The position numbers and the translations under genes are program-made. The notes below the pieces were generated by a model. The model made no database searches, was not told the DNA's origin, and worked only from the letters and a program-made list of their open reading frames with translations. A DNA stretch of 64,000 nt from Rhizobium sp. NLR16a (lineage in GTDB: Bacteria; Pseudomonadota; Alphaproteobacteria; Rhizobiales; Rhizobiaceae), in assembly GCF_017948245.1 (NCBI RefSeq), contig NZ_CP072865.1, positions 1,017,501 to 1,081,500 on the forward strand. Direction: 5' to 3'. Below, piece after piece: positions 39,378 through 48,930 of the stretch. The number at the start of each line of letters is the position of its first letter. Position 1 is the stretch's first letter.

Positions 39378-40790
39378 ATGGCGCTGAAGGACGCAAGGGC
39401 TGGAACACGCAATGAGGCGGGGATATCCGCCGTCCTCGGTATTCTCAAACAGAGCTTCGGCGAGCGCTTCCAGACCGGCCAGTCCTTCCGTGAACAACAC
39501 GCCCATACGACCACCTATATCCCGCCGCAACTGCCCGACGGCGTTCTGTTTGCCGAAAGCGCCGACGATGTGAAGATGGCGGTCAGGGCCTGTGCGGCGC
39601 ACAAGGCTCCAGTGATCGGCTTCGGCACCGGCTCCTCGCTGGAAGGTCAGGTCAATGCCGTCAGCGGCGGTATTTCAATCGATTTCAGCCGCATGAACCG
39701 GGTCCTTGAGGTCAATCCGGAGGATCTCGACTGCACGGTCGAACCCGGTATCACCCGCGAGGCCCTGAACATCCATCTGCGTGATACCGGCCTGTTCTTC
39801 CCGATCGATCCCGGAGCCAATGCCTCGATCGGCGGCATGGCGTCGACGCGGGCTTCCGGCACCAATGCCGTGCGCTACGGCACGATGAAGGACAATGTCC
39901 TTGCCGTTACGGCAGTCACCGCCAATGGTGAGGAGATCCGCACGGCGCGGCGTGCCCGCAAGTCGTCGGCCGGCTATGACCTGACGCGGCTCTTTGTCGG
40001 CGCCGAAGGCACGCTTGGCATATTGACCTCGGTGACGCTGCGCCTGCAGGCTATCCCGCAGAAGATAGCCGGCGGCGTCTGCGCCTTTCCGAGCATCAAG
40101 GCAGCTTGCGATGCCGTCGTCATGACGATCCAGATGGGCATTCCGGTGGCGCGCATCGAGCTGCTCGATGCTGTGCAGATGCGGGCGTGCAACGCCTATT
40201 CCGGCCTGTCTTATGCCGAAAGCCCGACACTTTTCCTCGAATTCCACGGCACCGACGAGACCGTGCCGCTGCAATCGGCAGCCTTCGCTGAGATCGCGGC
40301 TGAATGCGGCGGGGGCGAGTTTTTTTGGACCGCCAATGCCGAGGAGCGGACAAAGCTCTGGAAGGCGCGTCATGACGCCTATTGGTCCGCGAGGGCGCTG
40401 GCGCCGGGGTTTGCCGCACTTTCGACCGATGTTTGTGTTCCGATATCGAGGCTTGCCGACTGCGTTTCCGAAACGCAGGCGGATATCGAGGAACATGGGC
40501 TGCTCGGCCCTATCGTCGGCCATGCCGGCGACGGGAACTTCCATGTGCTGCTGCTGTTCGACGACAAAAGCGCCGGAGACATCGCCAGGGCCGAGAGCTT
40601 CGTTGAGCGGCTCAACCGCCGGGCACTCGATATGGACGGAACATGCACCGGCGAGCACGGGATCGGACAAGGCAAGATGGCCTTTCTAGAGCAGGAGCTC
40701 GGAGGCTCGGTGGATCTGATGCGACAGGTGAAGCAGGCGCTCGATCCGGATGGTATCTTCAACCCCGGCAAGATTTTTCACCAAGGCTGA
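39378..40790 (+). CDS. FAD-linked D-lactate dehydrogenase-like oxidase (GlcD/Dld type)
   Basis: The 470-residue flavoprotein has a PCMH-type FAD domain (VIGFGTGSSLEGQVNAVSGGISIDFSRMNRV, then FFPIDPGANASIGGMASTRASGTNAVRYGTMKDNVL and LTRLFVGAEGTLGILTSVTLRL) and a C-terminal substrate domain with GHAGDGNFHVLLLFD and GTCTGEHGIGQGKM, which holds the conserved His ligands. This pattern marks cytochrome-linked D-lactate or D-2-hydroxyacid dehydrogenases. Glycolate oxidase GlcD is related, but no glcE or glcF is adjacent, so D-lactate dehydrogenase is favoured. Weak ribosome-binding site AAAGGG before the ATG. Confidence 0.9.
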   Translation: MALKDARAGTRNEAGISAVLGILKQSFGERFQTGQSFREQHAHTTTYIPPQLPDGVLFAESADDVKMAVRACAAHKAPVIGFGTGSSLEGQVNAVSGGISIDFSRMNRVLEVNPEDLDCTVEPGITREALNIHLRDTGLFFPIDPGANASIGGMASTRASGTNAVRYGTMKDNVLAVTAVTANGEEIRTARRARKSSAGYDLTRLFVGAEGTLGILTSVTLRLQAIPQKIAGGVCAFPSIKAACDAVVMTIQMGIPVARIELLDAVQMRACNAYSGLSYAESPTLFLEFHGTDETVPLQSAAFAEIAAECGGGEFFWTANAEERTKLWKARHDAYWSARALAPGFAALSTDVCVPISRLADCVSETQADIEEHGLLGPIVGHAGDGNFHVLLLFDDKSAGDIARAESFVERLNRRALDMDGTCTGEHGIGQGKMAFLEQELGGSVDLMRQVKQALDPDGIFNPGKIFHQG

Positions 40791-40903
40791 AAACGGAATA
40801 TTCTCATGAACTTGGGCCTTGCCCATCCCATGAATAGCGCTAGTGTCGACAACAGAACCCTGAACAGTGTCGGCAACACAATCCCGAATGGAGAATCCTC
40901 GCA

Positions 40904-43900
40904 TTGGTAGGCCGATTCCTCGTCTTTCTGGGGGGAGTGATCGTCGTAGTGCTGTTTGTGGCGCTGCTTGCGCCGCTGTTCATCGACTGGACCGATTTCC
41001 GCAAGAACTTCGAGGATCAGGCAAGCCGCATCATTGGCAAGAAAGTCACCGTCCATGGCACGGTGGATGCCCGTCTGCTGCCGTTTCCGTCGGTCACGCT
41101 GCATGACGTGCGTGTCGGTCAGGAGGCCGACGGCACGCCGATCGTCAAGGTCGAACAATTTTCCATGGATGCCGAGCTTGCGCCATTCCTGTCGGGCGAG
41201 GCGCTGATCTTCGATATGCGCGTCGTCAATCCGAAGGTGCGCCTCAGATTGCTCAAGGACGGCACACTCGACTGGATGCGCGGCAGCCGCGCCGAAATAC
41301 CGGCCAAAACAGTCGTTCTCGAAAATGTGCATGTCAGCGGTGGCGAAGTCGACTTCCTCGACGACCAGTCGGGCCGGGCGCGCCGCATCACCGGCCTGAA
41401 TGCGGAGATGTCGGCCAAATCGCTCGCCGGCCCCTGGCGCGTCGAGGGCGATGCGGTCCTCGACGGCGAACATGGCAATTTCTCGATTTCGAGCAGCCAG
41501 CCGGACGAGAGGGGCGTGCTGCGCATGCGCACGAAGCTGTCGCCGGACAAACATCCGGTCAGTATCGATCTCGACGGCGAACTGAAGCTGGTCGACCGCA
41601 AGCCGAACTATCAGGGCCAGCTTTCGGCGGCGATCGAAAGCGGCAACAGCGCCAAGTCGGCCAACAAGAACGAGCAGCCGCCGAGGCTCAAGGGGCGCTT
41701 CGAGCTTACCAACGAACGTATCCGCATTCCCGAATACCGGATGGAGATCGGTCCGACGGACGATCCCTATGTGATAACCGGGGAGGCGACGCTCGATACC
41801 GGCAACGCGCCGGAATTCCTGTTGACCGCCGACGGGCAGCAGATAGACGTGAACCGCATCGGCAATCAGGGCGCGGCTGGCAAGACGACGCGGGATGCCG
41901 CGGTTTCGGCGCGCCAGCGGTTGAATTCTCTGATCGATATTGTTGCGCAGGTGCCGATCCCGCAGGTGCCGGGGAAGGCAAGCGTCAAGCTGCCGGCGAT
42001 CGTCGCCGGCGACACGACGCTACGCGATGTTCAACTGGAGCTGGAGCCGGCCGGTACGGGCTGGATGATCGATAGCGCCGTCGGCACGCTGCCGGGGCGG
42101 ACCCAGGTCGAGGGCAAGGGCAAGCTCCTGCTTCAGGGAGACCCGTCTTTCAACGGCCAGATCGTGGTGGCCTCTAACCAGCCAACGGGCCTAGCCTCCT
42201 GGCTGGCCGGCTCGGTCGACCCGGCCATCCGTCAATTGCGGCAGGCGGGGTTTTCCGCCAATGTCAGCCTGACTCATGAATTGCAGCGTTTCGAGAACCT
42301 CGAAATCGCCGTCGGATCGGCGACGCTGAAGGGCCGCCTGGAGCGGCAGGCGATCTCCGGCCAGACGCCGACCCTGTCGGTGGCTCTGAATGGCGATACG
42401 CTCGATCTTGACGCGCTGCAGGCGCTGGCCGGGCTTGCGACCGGGCAGGAGAGCGGCGACAATGTCCTCGACCATAAGATCGCCGCACAGCTCAAGGCCG
42501 ACAGGTTCACCGCCTTCGGGGTCGACGCCGAGAATGTCGAGACCACCTTCACGATCGCGGACGGGGCGCTTGCGGTCGACCGGCTGTCGGTCAAGAATCT
42601 CGCAGGCGCCGAGTTGACGGCGACCGGCCGCGCCGAAGGCTCGCTGCTCGACTACAAGGGTGCGGGCGAAATCACCTTCAAATCGGCCGATCCCGGCGGC
42701 TTCTTCACCATGCTGCGCGAGCATCTTCCACACCACCCCGTGCTCGACCGGCTGGTGCGCAATGCCGGCTGGTACGGCAATACGGCGTTGCGCGGCGCGC
42801 TGACGCTCGGTGGCGATGAGGGTGATGCGCTGACAGTGACACTGGCCGGCGTCTCGAACGGCAGCCGGGTCAACCTCGATTACCGCATGTCCGATCTTCT
42901 GGCGCTGACCGGCAACGGCACGACGAGCCTCGAGGGGACGCTCGAAAACGCCGTGCCGTCAATCTTGTTCGGCCAGGCCGGACTCGACCCGCTGCCGGTC
43001 GATGTCGGCGCGAATGGCCGCCTGACGCTCAAGGTGAAGGCGTCTGGCAACGATCCTGCCGATGCGGCGCTGACCTTTGCGACCGACCGGACCTCGTTTA
43101 CCGCGAAGGGCAAGGTTGACGTGCGGCCGGAGAGCTTCATGAACGGTCAGATCGTCGTCTCGCTCGACAGCGCCGATATCGACCCCTATCTCATCATGAA
43201 CGGCATAGCCCTGCCGCAGACCGGAACGGGGTTGCCGTTCGGCCTGCAGGTCAACGCCGCCGTCGATCGTGACAAGATCGTTTTGTCCGATCTCAAGGGA
43301 CATGCGGCCGACAATGCGTTTTCCGGTGCGCTGACCTTCGACCGCAAGGCTGCGAAGACGACGGCGAGCGGCGAGCTGACGCTCGCCAAGGCAGATGCCG
43401 GCTGGCTCGGCGAGGCGGTGTTCGGCCAGATCGTTGATCCCGCCAGCGGCACGCTGTCGAAGGCGCCGCTGGGCTTGCCCACCTTCAAGGATCTGGACGT
43501 CAGGGTGAAGCTGTCGGCCAAGGAATTCTGGCCTGGCCTGCCGGAAACGCCAGTGTCCGATTTCATCAGCAACGTCGCCTATAAGGGCGACGAGTTGCAG
43601 CTCAACGACATGGCCGGCAACTGGGATGGCGGCAAGCTCTCCGGTAATCTTCTCTTCACCAATGCCGACGGCACCGGTTTCCTGCAGACGAAGCTGGCGC
43701 TTGCCGATTCCGATCTTGCGGGCGTCATCTGGCTGCGCGATGGCGCACCGATCGCCAACGGCAAGTTCGGCCTGTCGCTGTCGATGGAGGCCTCGGGAAA
43801 GACGATTGGCGAGATCGCCAGCTCGCTCAATGGTTCGGGGGAGCTGAGACTCGGCGACACGAGCATACGCGGACTGAACCTTGCCATCCTTCCGCCGCTG

Positions 43901-44614
43901 CTTGCCGCCACCGACCCGATGCAGGAACAGATCAATGCCGGCAAGGTGCATCCGATCGTCGAGACGTTGCTCAACAACGGCGAGGCGAAGCTGCCGCCGC
44001 TCGGAATTCCCTTCAACGTCACCGACGGAACGCTCAGGGTGCAGAATGTGACCGTGGCCAACGATCTGGCCCGGGTTACCGCTGACGCACAGATCGCCTT
44101 GCCGGAGAAGCGGATCAGCGCGACGGTCGGCATCGGCCTCAATCCAGGCGCGGAGGCGCTTCCGGGTGTCGAGCCGGCGCTGAGGCTGAACTTTTCCGGC
44201 ATGCTGCCGTCACCCGGCAAGACGATGGACGTGACCGATATCACCAGCTATCTGTCGCTGCGCGCCTTCGAGCGCGAGCGGCGGCGCGTCGAGCGGCTGC
44301 AGGCGATCGTGCTCGAAAAGCAGCGGCTGCGCCGCGAAGTGGCGCTCTATCGGTTCAACGACGCCGAGCGCGTCAGAGCGGCCGAAATCGAACGGCAACG
44401 GCAGGCGGAAGAAGAGCGGCTGCGCAGACTGGCGCAGGAGGCGGCTGCGCAGAAGGCCGTCGCGGAGGCGGAGGCCGCACGTGCAGCGGAGGCAAAAGCC
44501 AAGGCCGATGCGCAGGCGAGGGCGGCCGCCGAGGCGGAAGCGGCCCGGCGCTCTGGGCAGACGCAGCCGGGTCAGCTCGATTTCGACCAGCTGCCTGGCA
44601 TTCAGGCTCAATGA
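40904..44614 (+). CDS. Large AsmA family protein
   Basis: The 1236-residue protein has a single N-terminal membrane helix (FLVFLGGVIVVVLFVALLAPLFI) and the AsmA start FIDWTDFRKNFEDQASRIIGKKVTVHGTVDARLLPFPSVTLHDV. The long periplasmic part is beta-rich repeats. Near the C-terminus is the AsmA_2-like block GSGELRLGDTSIRGLNLAILPPLL, then a charged coiled coil of about 100 residues rich in Arg/Glu/Ala (from RAFERERRRVERLQAI). AsmA-like proteins are implicated in phospholipid movement to the outer membrane. The start is TTG with GGAG eleven bases upstream. The long coiled tail is a rhizobial-type addition. Confidence 0.9.
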   Translation: MVGRFLVFLGGVIVVVLFVALLAPLFIDWTDFRKNFEDQASRIIGKKVTVHGTVDARLLPFPSVTLHDVRVGQEADGTPIVKVEQFSMDAELAPFLSGEALIFDMRVVNPKVRLRLLKDGTLDWMRGSRAEIPAKTVVLENVHVSGGEVDFLDDQSGRARRITGLNAEMSAKSLAGPWRVEGDAVLDGEHGNFSISSSQPDERGVLRMRTKLSPDKHPVSIDLDGELKLVDRKPNYQGQLSAAIESGNSAKSANKNEQPPRLKGRFELTNERIRIPEYRMEIGPTDDPYVITGEATLDTGNAPEFLLTADGQQIDVNRIGNQGAAGKTTRDAAVSARQRLNSLIDIVAQVPIPQVPGKASVKLPAIVAGDTTLRDVQLELEPAGTGWMIDSAVGTLPGRTQVEGKGKLLLQGDPSFNGQIVVASNQPTGLASWLAGSVDPAIRQLRQAGFSANVSLTHELQRFENLEIAVGSATLKGRLERQAISGQTPTLSVALNGDTLDLDALQALAGLATGQESGDNVLDHKIAAQLKADRFTAFGVDAENVETTFTIADGALAVDRLSVKNLAGAELTATGRAEGSLLDYKGAGEITFKSADPGGFFTMLREHLPHHPVLDRLVRNAGWYGNTALRGALTLGGDEGDALTVTLAGVSNGSRVNLDYRMSDLLALTGNGTTSLEGTLENAVPSILFGQAGLDPLPVDVGANGRLTLKVKASGNDPADAALTFATDRTSFTAKGKVDVRPESFMNGQIVVSLDSADIDPYLIMNGIALPQTGTGLPFGLQVNAAVDRDKIVLSDLKGHAADNAFSGALTFDRKAAKTTASGELTLAKADAGWLGEAVFGQIVDPASGTLSKAPLGLPTFKDLDVRVKLSAKEFWPGLPETPVSDFISNVAYKGDELQLNDMAGNWDGGKLSGNLLFTNADGTGFLQTKLALADSDLAGVIWLRDGAPIANGKFGLSLSMEASGKTIGEIASSLNGSGELRLGDTSIRGLNLAILPPLLAATDPMQEQINAGKVHPIVETLLNNGEAKLPPLGIPFNVTDGTLRVQNVTVANDLARVTADAQIALPEKRISATVGIGLNPGAEALPGVEPALRLNFSGMLPSPGKTMDVTDITSYLSLRAFERERRRVERLQAIVLEKQRLRREVALYRFNDAERVRAAEIERQRQAEEERLRRLAQEAAAQKAVAEAEAARAAEAKAKADAQARAAAEAEAARRSGQTQPGQLDFDQLPGIQAQ

Positions 44615-44670
44615 AGACACTTGGGGTTTGCCTCCCCTGAGATCTTAGGTTTTTATTTGAATTCCCGGCG

Positions 44671-44895
44671 TCACGGCTGGCGGCCACAGCCGGCCTTCGC
44701 CCACGAAAGCACATGGAGCCGCAGCGCCGAGGACAAGTTACTGTCCGGCGGGCGGTGGTCGTCGATCTCGGAAATCAGGGCGGCAAGCGACATCGAACGG
44801 CTTGCCGCAATCGTCTTCAGCTCGGCCCAGAATTCATCTTCCAGCGAAAAGCTGGTGCGATGGCCATGCAGTGTCGCCGAGTGTTTGCGGATCAT
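44671..44895 (-). CDS. Ribbon-helix-helix domain protein
   Basis: The 74-residue protein contains RTSFSLEDEFWAELKTIAASRSMSLAALISEID, a ribbon-helix-helix DNA-binding pattern of the small alphaproteobacterial RHH_4 type. The frame is open to a TTG at 44949, but MIRKHSATLHGHRTSF at 44895 is the usual start. It follows the DUF4169 and sspB genes on the same strand. The target is unknown. Confidence 0.85.
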   Translation of the reverse strand: MIRKHSATLHGHRTSFSLEDEFWAELKTIAASRSMSLAALISEIDDHRPPDSNLSSALRLHVLSWAKAGCGRQP

Positions 44896-44998
44896 CAGCC
44901 GGTTCACATCGCAATCGGCTTGGAGGATCGATTCAAAGAAATCGCGCAAGTGGCTGATCGCAGAGTCGTTTCCTGCTCTTCAGGCTTTGCGTGAAGCT

Positions 44999-45193
44999 TC
45001 ATGCGCCGTCGTCATCCGTCTCGATCCGGCCGTCGCGGTGAGCCTTGTCGGCCTTCTCATTCAGGCTGCGGGTAAGCTGCTTTTCGGCCTTGGTGCGGCC
45101 GAAGGAAATGCGGTTCTGCTCGGCCTGCTTCTCCTTTTCGGAGCGGGCCTGCTTCTTGCGGAACTGACGCAGATTGATGATTTCGGCGCTCAT
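44999..45193 (-). CDS. DUF4169 family small protein
   Basis: The 64-residue highly charged protein (SAEIINLRQFRKKQARSEKE at the start, then NRISFGRTKAEK) is the DUF4169 pattern: an alphaproteobacterial protein of unknown function found beside the RHH gene and sspB. AAGGATC lies upstream of the ATG at 45193. The upstream extension to 45247 would read through the sspB terminator, so it is rejected. Confidence 0.85.
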   Translation of the reverse strand: MSAEIINLRQFRKKQARSEKEKQAEQNRISFGRTKAEKQLTRSLNEKADKAHRDGRIETDDDGA

Positions 45194-45211
45194 GCGCGAG
45201 ACTTGATCCTT

Positions 45212-45240
45212 ATGAAAAAGGGAGGCTGAGCCTCCCTTTG
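45212..45240 (-). terminator. Rho-independent terminator after sspB
   Basis: On the minus strand AAAGGGAGGC-TCA-GCCTCCCTTT followed by TTC after five T in all. The ten-pair perfect stem begins four bases past the sspB stop. It separates sspB from the DUF4169 gene, which then needs its own promoter or read-through. Confidence 0.85.
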
Positions 45241-45243
45241 AAA

Positions 45244-45759
45244 TCACTGCTTCTTGCGGAAGGAGTCGAGCGAGACGACGGAGCCCGGTTTCTTCTCTTC
45301 GCCGTCGGCCGGTTTTGCGCCGGCGGCTTCGTCAGGCTTTCCTGCCGCGTCGACGGGATAGGCGGTGATCTCACCGGACGGCAGCTCCTCGCCGTCAGCG
45401 AGCGGCACGTCGAATTCGAGCTCGAAATTGACGGAGGGATCATAGAAGCCGCGGATCGCATTGAACGGAATGACCAGTTTTTCAGGAACGTCGGAGAAGG
45501 AGAGGCCTATTTCGAAATGCGTCTCGGTGATCTTGAGATCCCAGAACTGATGCTGGATGACGATGGTCATCTGCTCGGGATATTTGGACTTCAGGTGCTG
45601 CGAGATGCGCACGCCGGCGGCGCCCGTGAGGAAGGTGATGAAGAAGTGATGGTCGCCGGGCAGGCGGCCCGTCGTTGCCACCTCCGCCAAAACCTTGCGG
45701 ATGACGCCGCGAAGTGCATCCTGCGCCAGAATGTCGTAGCGGATATGATCCTGCCCCAT
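45244..45759 (-). CDS. sspB: ClpXP adaptor SspB (alpha type)
   Basis: The 171-residue protein matches alphaproteobacterial SspB: RYDILAQDALRGVIRKVLAEVATTGRLPGDHHFFITFLTGAAGVRIS, then YPEQMTIVIQHQFWDLKITETHFEIGLSFSDVPEKLVIPFNAI. An acidic, disordered linker follows, then the C-terminal VVSLDSFRKKQ, the ClpX-docking tail. SspB binds ssrA-tagged proteins and hands them to ClpXP. The gene lies directly downstream of ssrA on the same strand, so tag source and tag adaptor are adjacent. The start is the ATG at 45759. Confidence 0.95.
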   Translation of the reverse strand: MGQDHIRYDILAQDALRGVIRKVLAEVATTGRLPGDHHFFITFLTGAAGVRISQHLKSKYPEQMTIVIQHQFWDLKITETHFEIGLSFSDVPEKLVIPFNAIRGFYDPSVNFELEFDVPLADGEELPSGEITAYPVDAAGKPDEAAGAKPADGEEKKPGSVVSLDSFRKKQ

Positions 45760-45854
45760 GCTTTTCCTGTCTTTCGTCGGTTCTGAAGTCTTTTCACAAG
45801 GTATATGGCACGTTCAGGCGCCTTGGGAAAGTCCGGAGCCGAGTCACGCTAGAG

Positions 45855-46212
45855 ATCAGCATACATGATTTCGTCAGCAGGGAGAAGGTGAAGGCTTCTG
45901 TTGCCAGGTGCCTTCGGACCCCGCCTAGAGGTGCGAACCACTAGGACTTTGATTGAAGTGTCACACCGCGATTAAGCAGCGAGACGAGCTTCCGCATAGT
46001 TGTCGTTTGCAACTACAATTTTAGCCCGATAACGGCGGTACAATGCCGAGCAAAAAGTCGATCTTTACACCCTTGTCGATCCTGTTTCGCCCCCATCAAA
46101 AGCCGGCCTTTGATGCCGCCGGTTTTTGGTGGAGGCGCCGGGTACCGCCCCCGGGTCCAATAGGTTTATTACACCGCTCATTTATTGCCATAGCCGGCCC
46201 GAAAGCCGGCAG
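45855..46212 (-). ncRNA. ssrA: Permuted two-piece tmRNA (ssrA, alpha type)
   Basis: tmRNA rescues stalled ribosomes. The tag reading frame runs from GCA at 46010 to TAA at 45972 and encodes ANDNYAEARLAA. The coding piece starts at 46094 with GGGGGCGAAACAGGATCGAC. The acceptor piece (about 46212-46127) ends CGCCTCCACCA, with CCA encoded. GGGGGCG pairs with CGCCTCC over seven positions, giving a G3-U70 pair, the alanine identity element. A T-arm CCGGG/CCCGG precedes it, with loop GGCGGTA, which is not the standard T-loop. The order acceptor, spacer, coding is the circular permutation found in alphaproteobacteria. The 5' end and the 3' end (about 45855) are approximate. Confidence 0.93.
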
Positions 46213-46360
46213 GTTTCATATAGTGATTTCCTTTGCCCAAGGAAAGGGCAAACGTCATAAAAGCTTTATCTCCGGCGGCAGAAAGAACGGGAAAATGCCT
46301 GCCGGCGATTGGTTTCGTGAAGGCGAAGGCTTAAACTGGGGAAAACGGAATCAGCGCGCC

Positions 46361-47155
46361 ATGCAGCAATATCTTGATCTTCTGAAGCATGTGATGGAAA
46401 AGGGCTCCGACCGGGGCGACCGCACGGGCACCGGCACCCGCTCGGTTTTCGGCTATCAGATGCGATTCGACCTAGAAGAAGGCTTTCCCGTGCTGACCAC
46501 GAAGAAGCTGCATCTGCGCTCGATTATCCACGAGCTTTTGTGGTTCCTGAAGGGCGAAACGAATATCCGCTATCTCAGGGAGAACGGCGTCTCGATCTGG
46601 GATGAGTGGGCCGATGAAAACGGCGACCTCGGGCCGGTCTATGGCGCCCAATGGCGCTCCTGGCCGGCACCGGACGGCGGCCATATCGACCAGATCGCCA
46701 ATCTGGTCAAAGGCATCGTCAACAATCGGAATTCGCGCCGTCACATCGTCTCGGCGTGGAATCCGGCCGAAGTGGACAACATGGCGCTGCCGCCCTGTCA
46801 TTGCCTGTTCCAGTTCTATGTTGCCGACGGCAGGCTCTCCTGCCAGCTTTACCAGCGCTCCGCCGACATCTTTCTCGGCGTGCCCTTCAATATCGCTTCC
46901 TATGCGCTGCTGACGATGATGGTGGCTCAGGTGACCGGGCTCAAACCCGGCGATTTCGTCCACACGCTCGGCGATGCGCATCTCTATCATAACCATTTCG
47001 ACCAGGCGAAGCTGCAGATGACACGCCGGCCGAAGCCGCTGCCCTTCATGCGCATCAACCCCGATGTGAAAGACATCTTCGGCTTCACCTTCGATGATTT
47101 CGAGCTGATCGGCTACGAGGCCGATGCCAGCATCAAGGCGCCGATCGCCGTCTGA
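46361..47155 (+). CDS. thyA: Thymidylate synthase
   Basis: The 264-residue enzyme makes dTMP from dUMP with methylene-tetrahydrofolate. The catalytic cysteine is C146 in [11 protein letters not shown], and R126/R127 and the [18 protein letters not shown] and [10 protein letters not shown] blocks are standard. Length matches E. coli ThyA. The frame is open far upstream (to 46043) through the ssrA region, but the ATG at 46361 is the family start. folA begins 13 bases downstream, a folate-linked operon. Confidence 0.97.
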   Translation: MQQYLDLLKHVMEKGSDRGDRTGTGTRSVFGYQMRFDLEEGFPVLTTKKLHLRSIIHELLWFLKGETNIRYLRENGVSIWDEWADENGDLGPVYGAQWRSWPAPDGGHIDQIANLVKGIVNNRNSRRHIVSAWNPAEVDNMALPPCHCLFQFYVADGRLSCQLYQRSADIFLGVPFNIASYALLTMMVAQVTGLKPGDFVHTLGDAHLYHNHFDQAKLQMTRRPKPLPFMRINPDVKDIFGFTFDDFELIGYEADASIKAPIAV

Positions 47156-47168
47156 TCCGGGACATTTC

Positions 47169-47687
47169 ATGGCCGACTTTCGCAGGACCATCATCGCCGC
47201 CGTTGCCCACAACGGTACAATCGGCCGCGACGGCGACATGCCGTGGCGCCTGTCGAGCGATCTCAAGCGCTTCAAGGCGCTGACGCTGGGCAAGCCTGTG
47301 GTGATGGGCCGCAAGACCTATGATTCGATCGGCAAGCCGCTGCCGGGACGGCCGAACGTGGTGATCTCGCGGCAAGCGGCGATCGATCATCCCGATGTCA
47401 GTATGGCGCATTCACTGCCTGAGGCAATGGACGCGGCTGGAAGGCTGGCGCGCGAAACCGGCGCCGACGAGATCTGCATCATCGGCGGCGGCCAGATCTA
47501 CGCGCAGGCGATCAATCTTGCCGACCGAATGTGCATCACCCATGTCGAGGCCGACCTCGACGGCGACGCGTCGTTTCCGGCGATCGATCCCGATCTCTGG
47601 CAGGCGGCGGAGACGATCGTGGTGCCGGCCGGCGAAAGGGACAGCTATCCCACTCGCTACGTCGTCTATGAACGCCGTCACGCCTGA
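47169..47687 (+). CDS. folA: Dihydrofolate reductase
   Basis: The 172-residue enzyme regenerates tetrahydrofolate used by thyA next door. Seen: AAVAHNGTIGRDGDMPWRLSSDLKRFKAL, with the catalytic acid at D31, the NADPH-binding VVMGRKTYDSIG, LPGRPNVVISRQ, and IIGGGQIYAQAI. The ATG at 47169 lies 13 bases past thyA, so the two genes are surely cotranscribed. Confidence 0.96.
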   Translation: MADFRRTIIAAVAHNGTIGRDGDMPWRLSSDLKRFKALTLGKPVVMGRKTYDSIGKPLPGRPNVVISRQAAIDHPDVSMAHSLPEAMDAAGRLARETGADEICIIGGGQIYAQAINLADRMCITHVEADLDGDASFPAIDPDLWQAAETIVVPAGERDSYPTRYVVYERRHA

Positions 47688-47733
47688 AAACGAACTATTT
47701 TCCAATTAAATTGACCAAGTTTCTCACGCTGCG

Positions 47734-47762
47734 TTGAAAGCCGGTGCGGCGATACTTATAAC
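47734..47762 (+). promoter_or_regulatory. Probable sigma-70 promoter of hflK
   Basis: TTGAAA (47734-47739), 17 bases, TATAAC (47757-47762). It sits in the 149-base gap between folA and hflK, giving a transcript start near 47769 and a 68-base leader. No second strong element was seen in the gap. Confidence 0.6.
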
Positions 47763-47836
47763 GGTCACCAACGCATCGGCCGGTCAGCCCCCACGGTCCC
47801 GGATGCGGGGAAGACTTAACGAACAACGAGGTTTTG

Positions 47837-48925
47837 ATGCCCTGGAGCAATCAGAATGGCGGCGGCGGCCCTTGGGGCGGCGGCGGTAACAATCAGGGAC
47901 CATGGGGCCAGGGGCCGAACCGCCCGCGTGGCGGCAAGGGCGGACCGCCCGATCTGGAAGACATCATCCGGCGCGGCCAGGATCAGTTGCGCAATATCGT
48001 TCCCGGCGGTTTCAATGGTGGGGTGGCGGCGATCGTCGTGGCGATCGTCGCCGTTTTCTGGCTGATCCAGTGCGTCTACACCGTCCAGCCGGACGAACGC
48101 GGCGTCGAACTGCGCTTCGGCAAGCCGCGAGAGGAAATTTCCATGCCCGGCCTGCATTTCCGCATCTGGCCGATGGACGCGGTCGAGATCGTGAAGGTGA
48201 CCGAGCAGCAACAGAATATTGGCGGACGCAACAACAGCAATTCGACGGCTGGACTGATGCTCTCCGGCGACCAGAACATCGTCAACGTGCAGTTCTCCGT
48301 GCTCTACACAATCAACGACCCGAAATCCTATCTTTTCCGTCTCGAAAATCCGGCTGAAACGCTGCAGCAGGTTTCCGAAAGCGCCATGCGCGAAATCGTC
48401 GGCCGGCGCCCGGCACAGGATGCCTTCCGCGATAATCGCGGGCCGATCGAAACCGAAGTGCGCAACATCATCCAGGATACGATGGATCGCTACGGCGCCG
48501 GCATTGCGATCAACCGCGTGACGATCGAGGACGTCGCACCGCCGCGTGACGTGGCCGATGCCTTCGAGGAAGTGCAGCGTGCCGATCAGGACAAGCAGCG
48601 TCTCGTGGAGGAGGCGAACCAATACGCCAACCAGAAGCTCGGCCAGGCCCGCGGTGACGCGGCCCGCATCCGCGAAGCCGCAGCCGCCTACAAGGACCGG
48701 ATCGTCAAGGAGGCTGAAGGTGAAGCGCAACGCTTCGTTTCGATCTACGACGAATATTCCAAGGCTCCTGACGTGACGCGGGAGCGGCTGTTCCTGGAGA
48801 CGATGGAACAGGTCCTGAAGGGTTCCAAGAAAGTGATCATAGACCAAAAGGCGGGCGCCGTGCCCTATCTGCCTCTCAATGAGGTCGGCAAGCCGACGCA
48901 GCAACAACAGCAGCAGGGAGGCTGA
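47837..48925 (+). CDS. hflK: FtsH protease modulator HflK
   Basis: The 362-residue SPFH-domain protein has a Gly/Pro/Asn/Trp-rich cytoplasmic N-terminus (MPWSNQNGGGGPWGGGGNNQGP), one membrane helix (VAAIVVAIVAVFWLIQCVY), and the band 7 domain (VQPDERGVELRFGKP, MDRYGAGIAINRVTIEDVAPPRDV). HflK and HflC form a large complex around FtsH and limit its access to substrates. An adjacent TTG at 47834 would add one Met; the ATG at 47837 has ACGAGG upstream. hflC starts five bases after the stop. Confidence 0.95.
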   Translation: MPWSNQNGGGGPWGGGGNNQGPWGQGPNRPRGGKGGPPDLEDIIRRGQDQLRNIVPGGFNGGVAAIVVAIVAVFWLIQCVYTVQPDERGVELRFGKPREEISMPGLHFRIWPMDAVEIVKVTEQQQNIGGRNNSNSTAGLMLSGDQNIVNVQFSVLYTINDPKSYLFRLENPAETLQQVSESAMREIVGRRPAQDAFRDNRGPIETEVRNIIQDTMDRYGAGIAINRVTIEDVAPPRDVADAFEEVQRADQDKQRLVEEANQYANQKLGQARGDAARIREAAAAYKDRIVKEAEGEAQRFVSIYDEYSKAPDVTRERLFLETMEQVLKGSKKVIIDQKAGAVPYLPLNEVGKPTQQQQQQGG

Positions 48926-48930
48926 GACCC

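Noticed and set aside
46043..46360. N-terminal extension of thyA by 106 codons
   Set aside because: This stretch is the tmRNA gene on the other strand; ThyA family length and active-site numbering fit the ATG at 46361.
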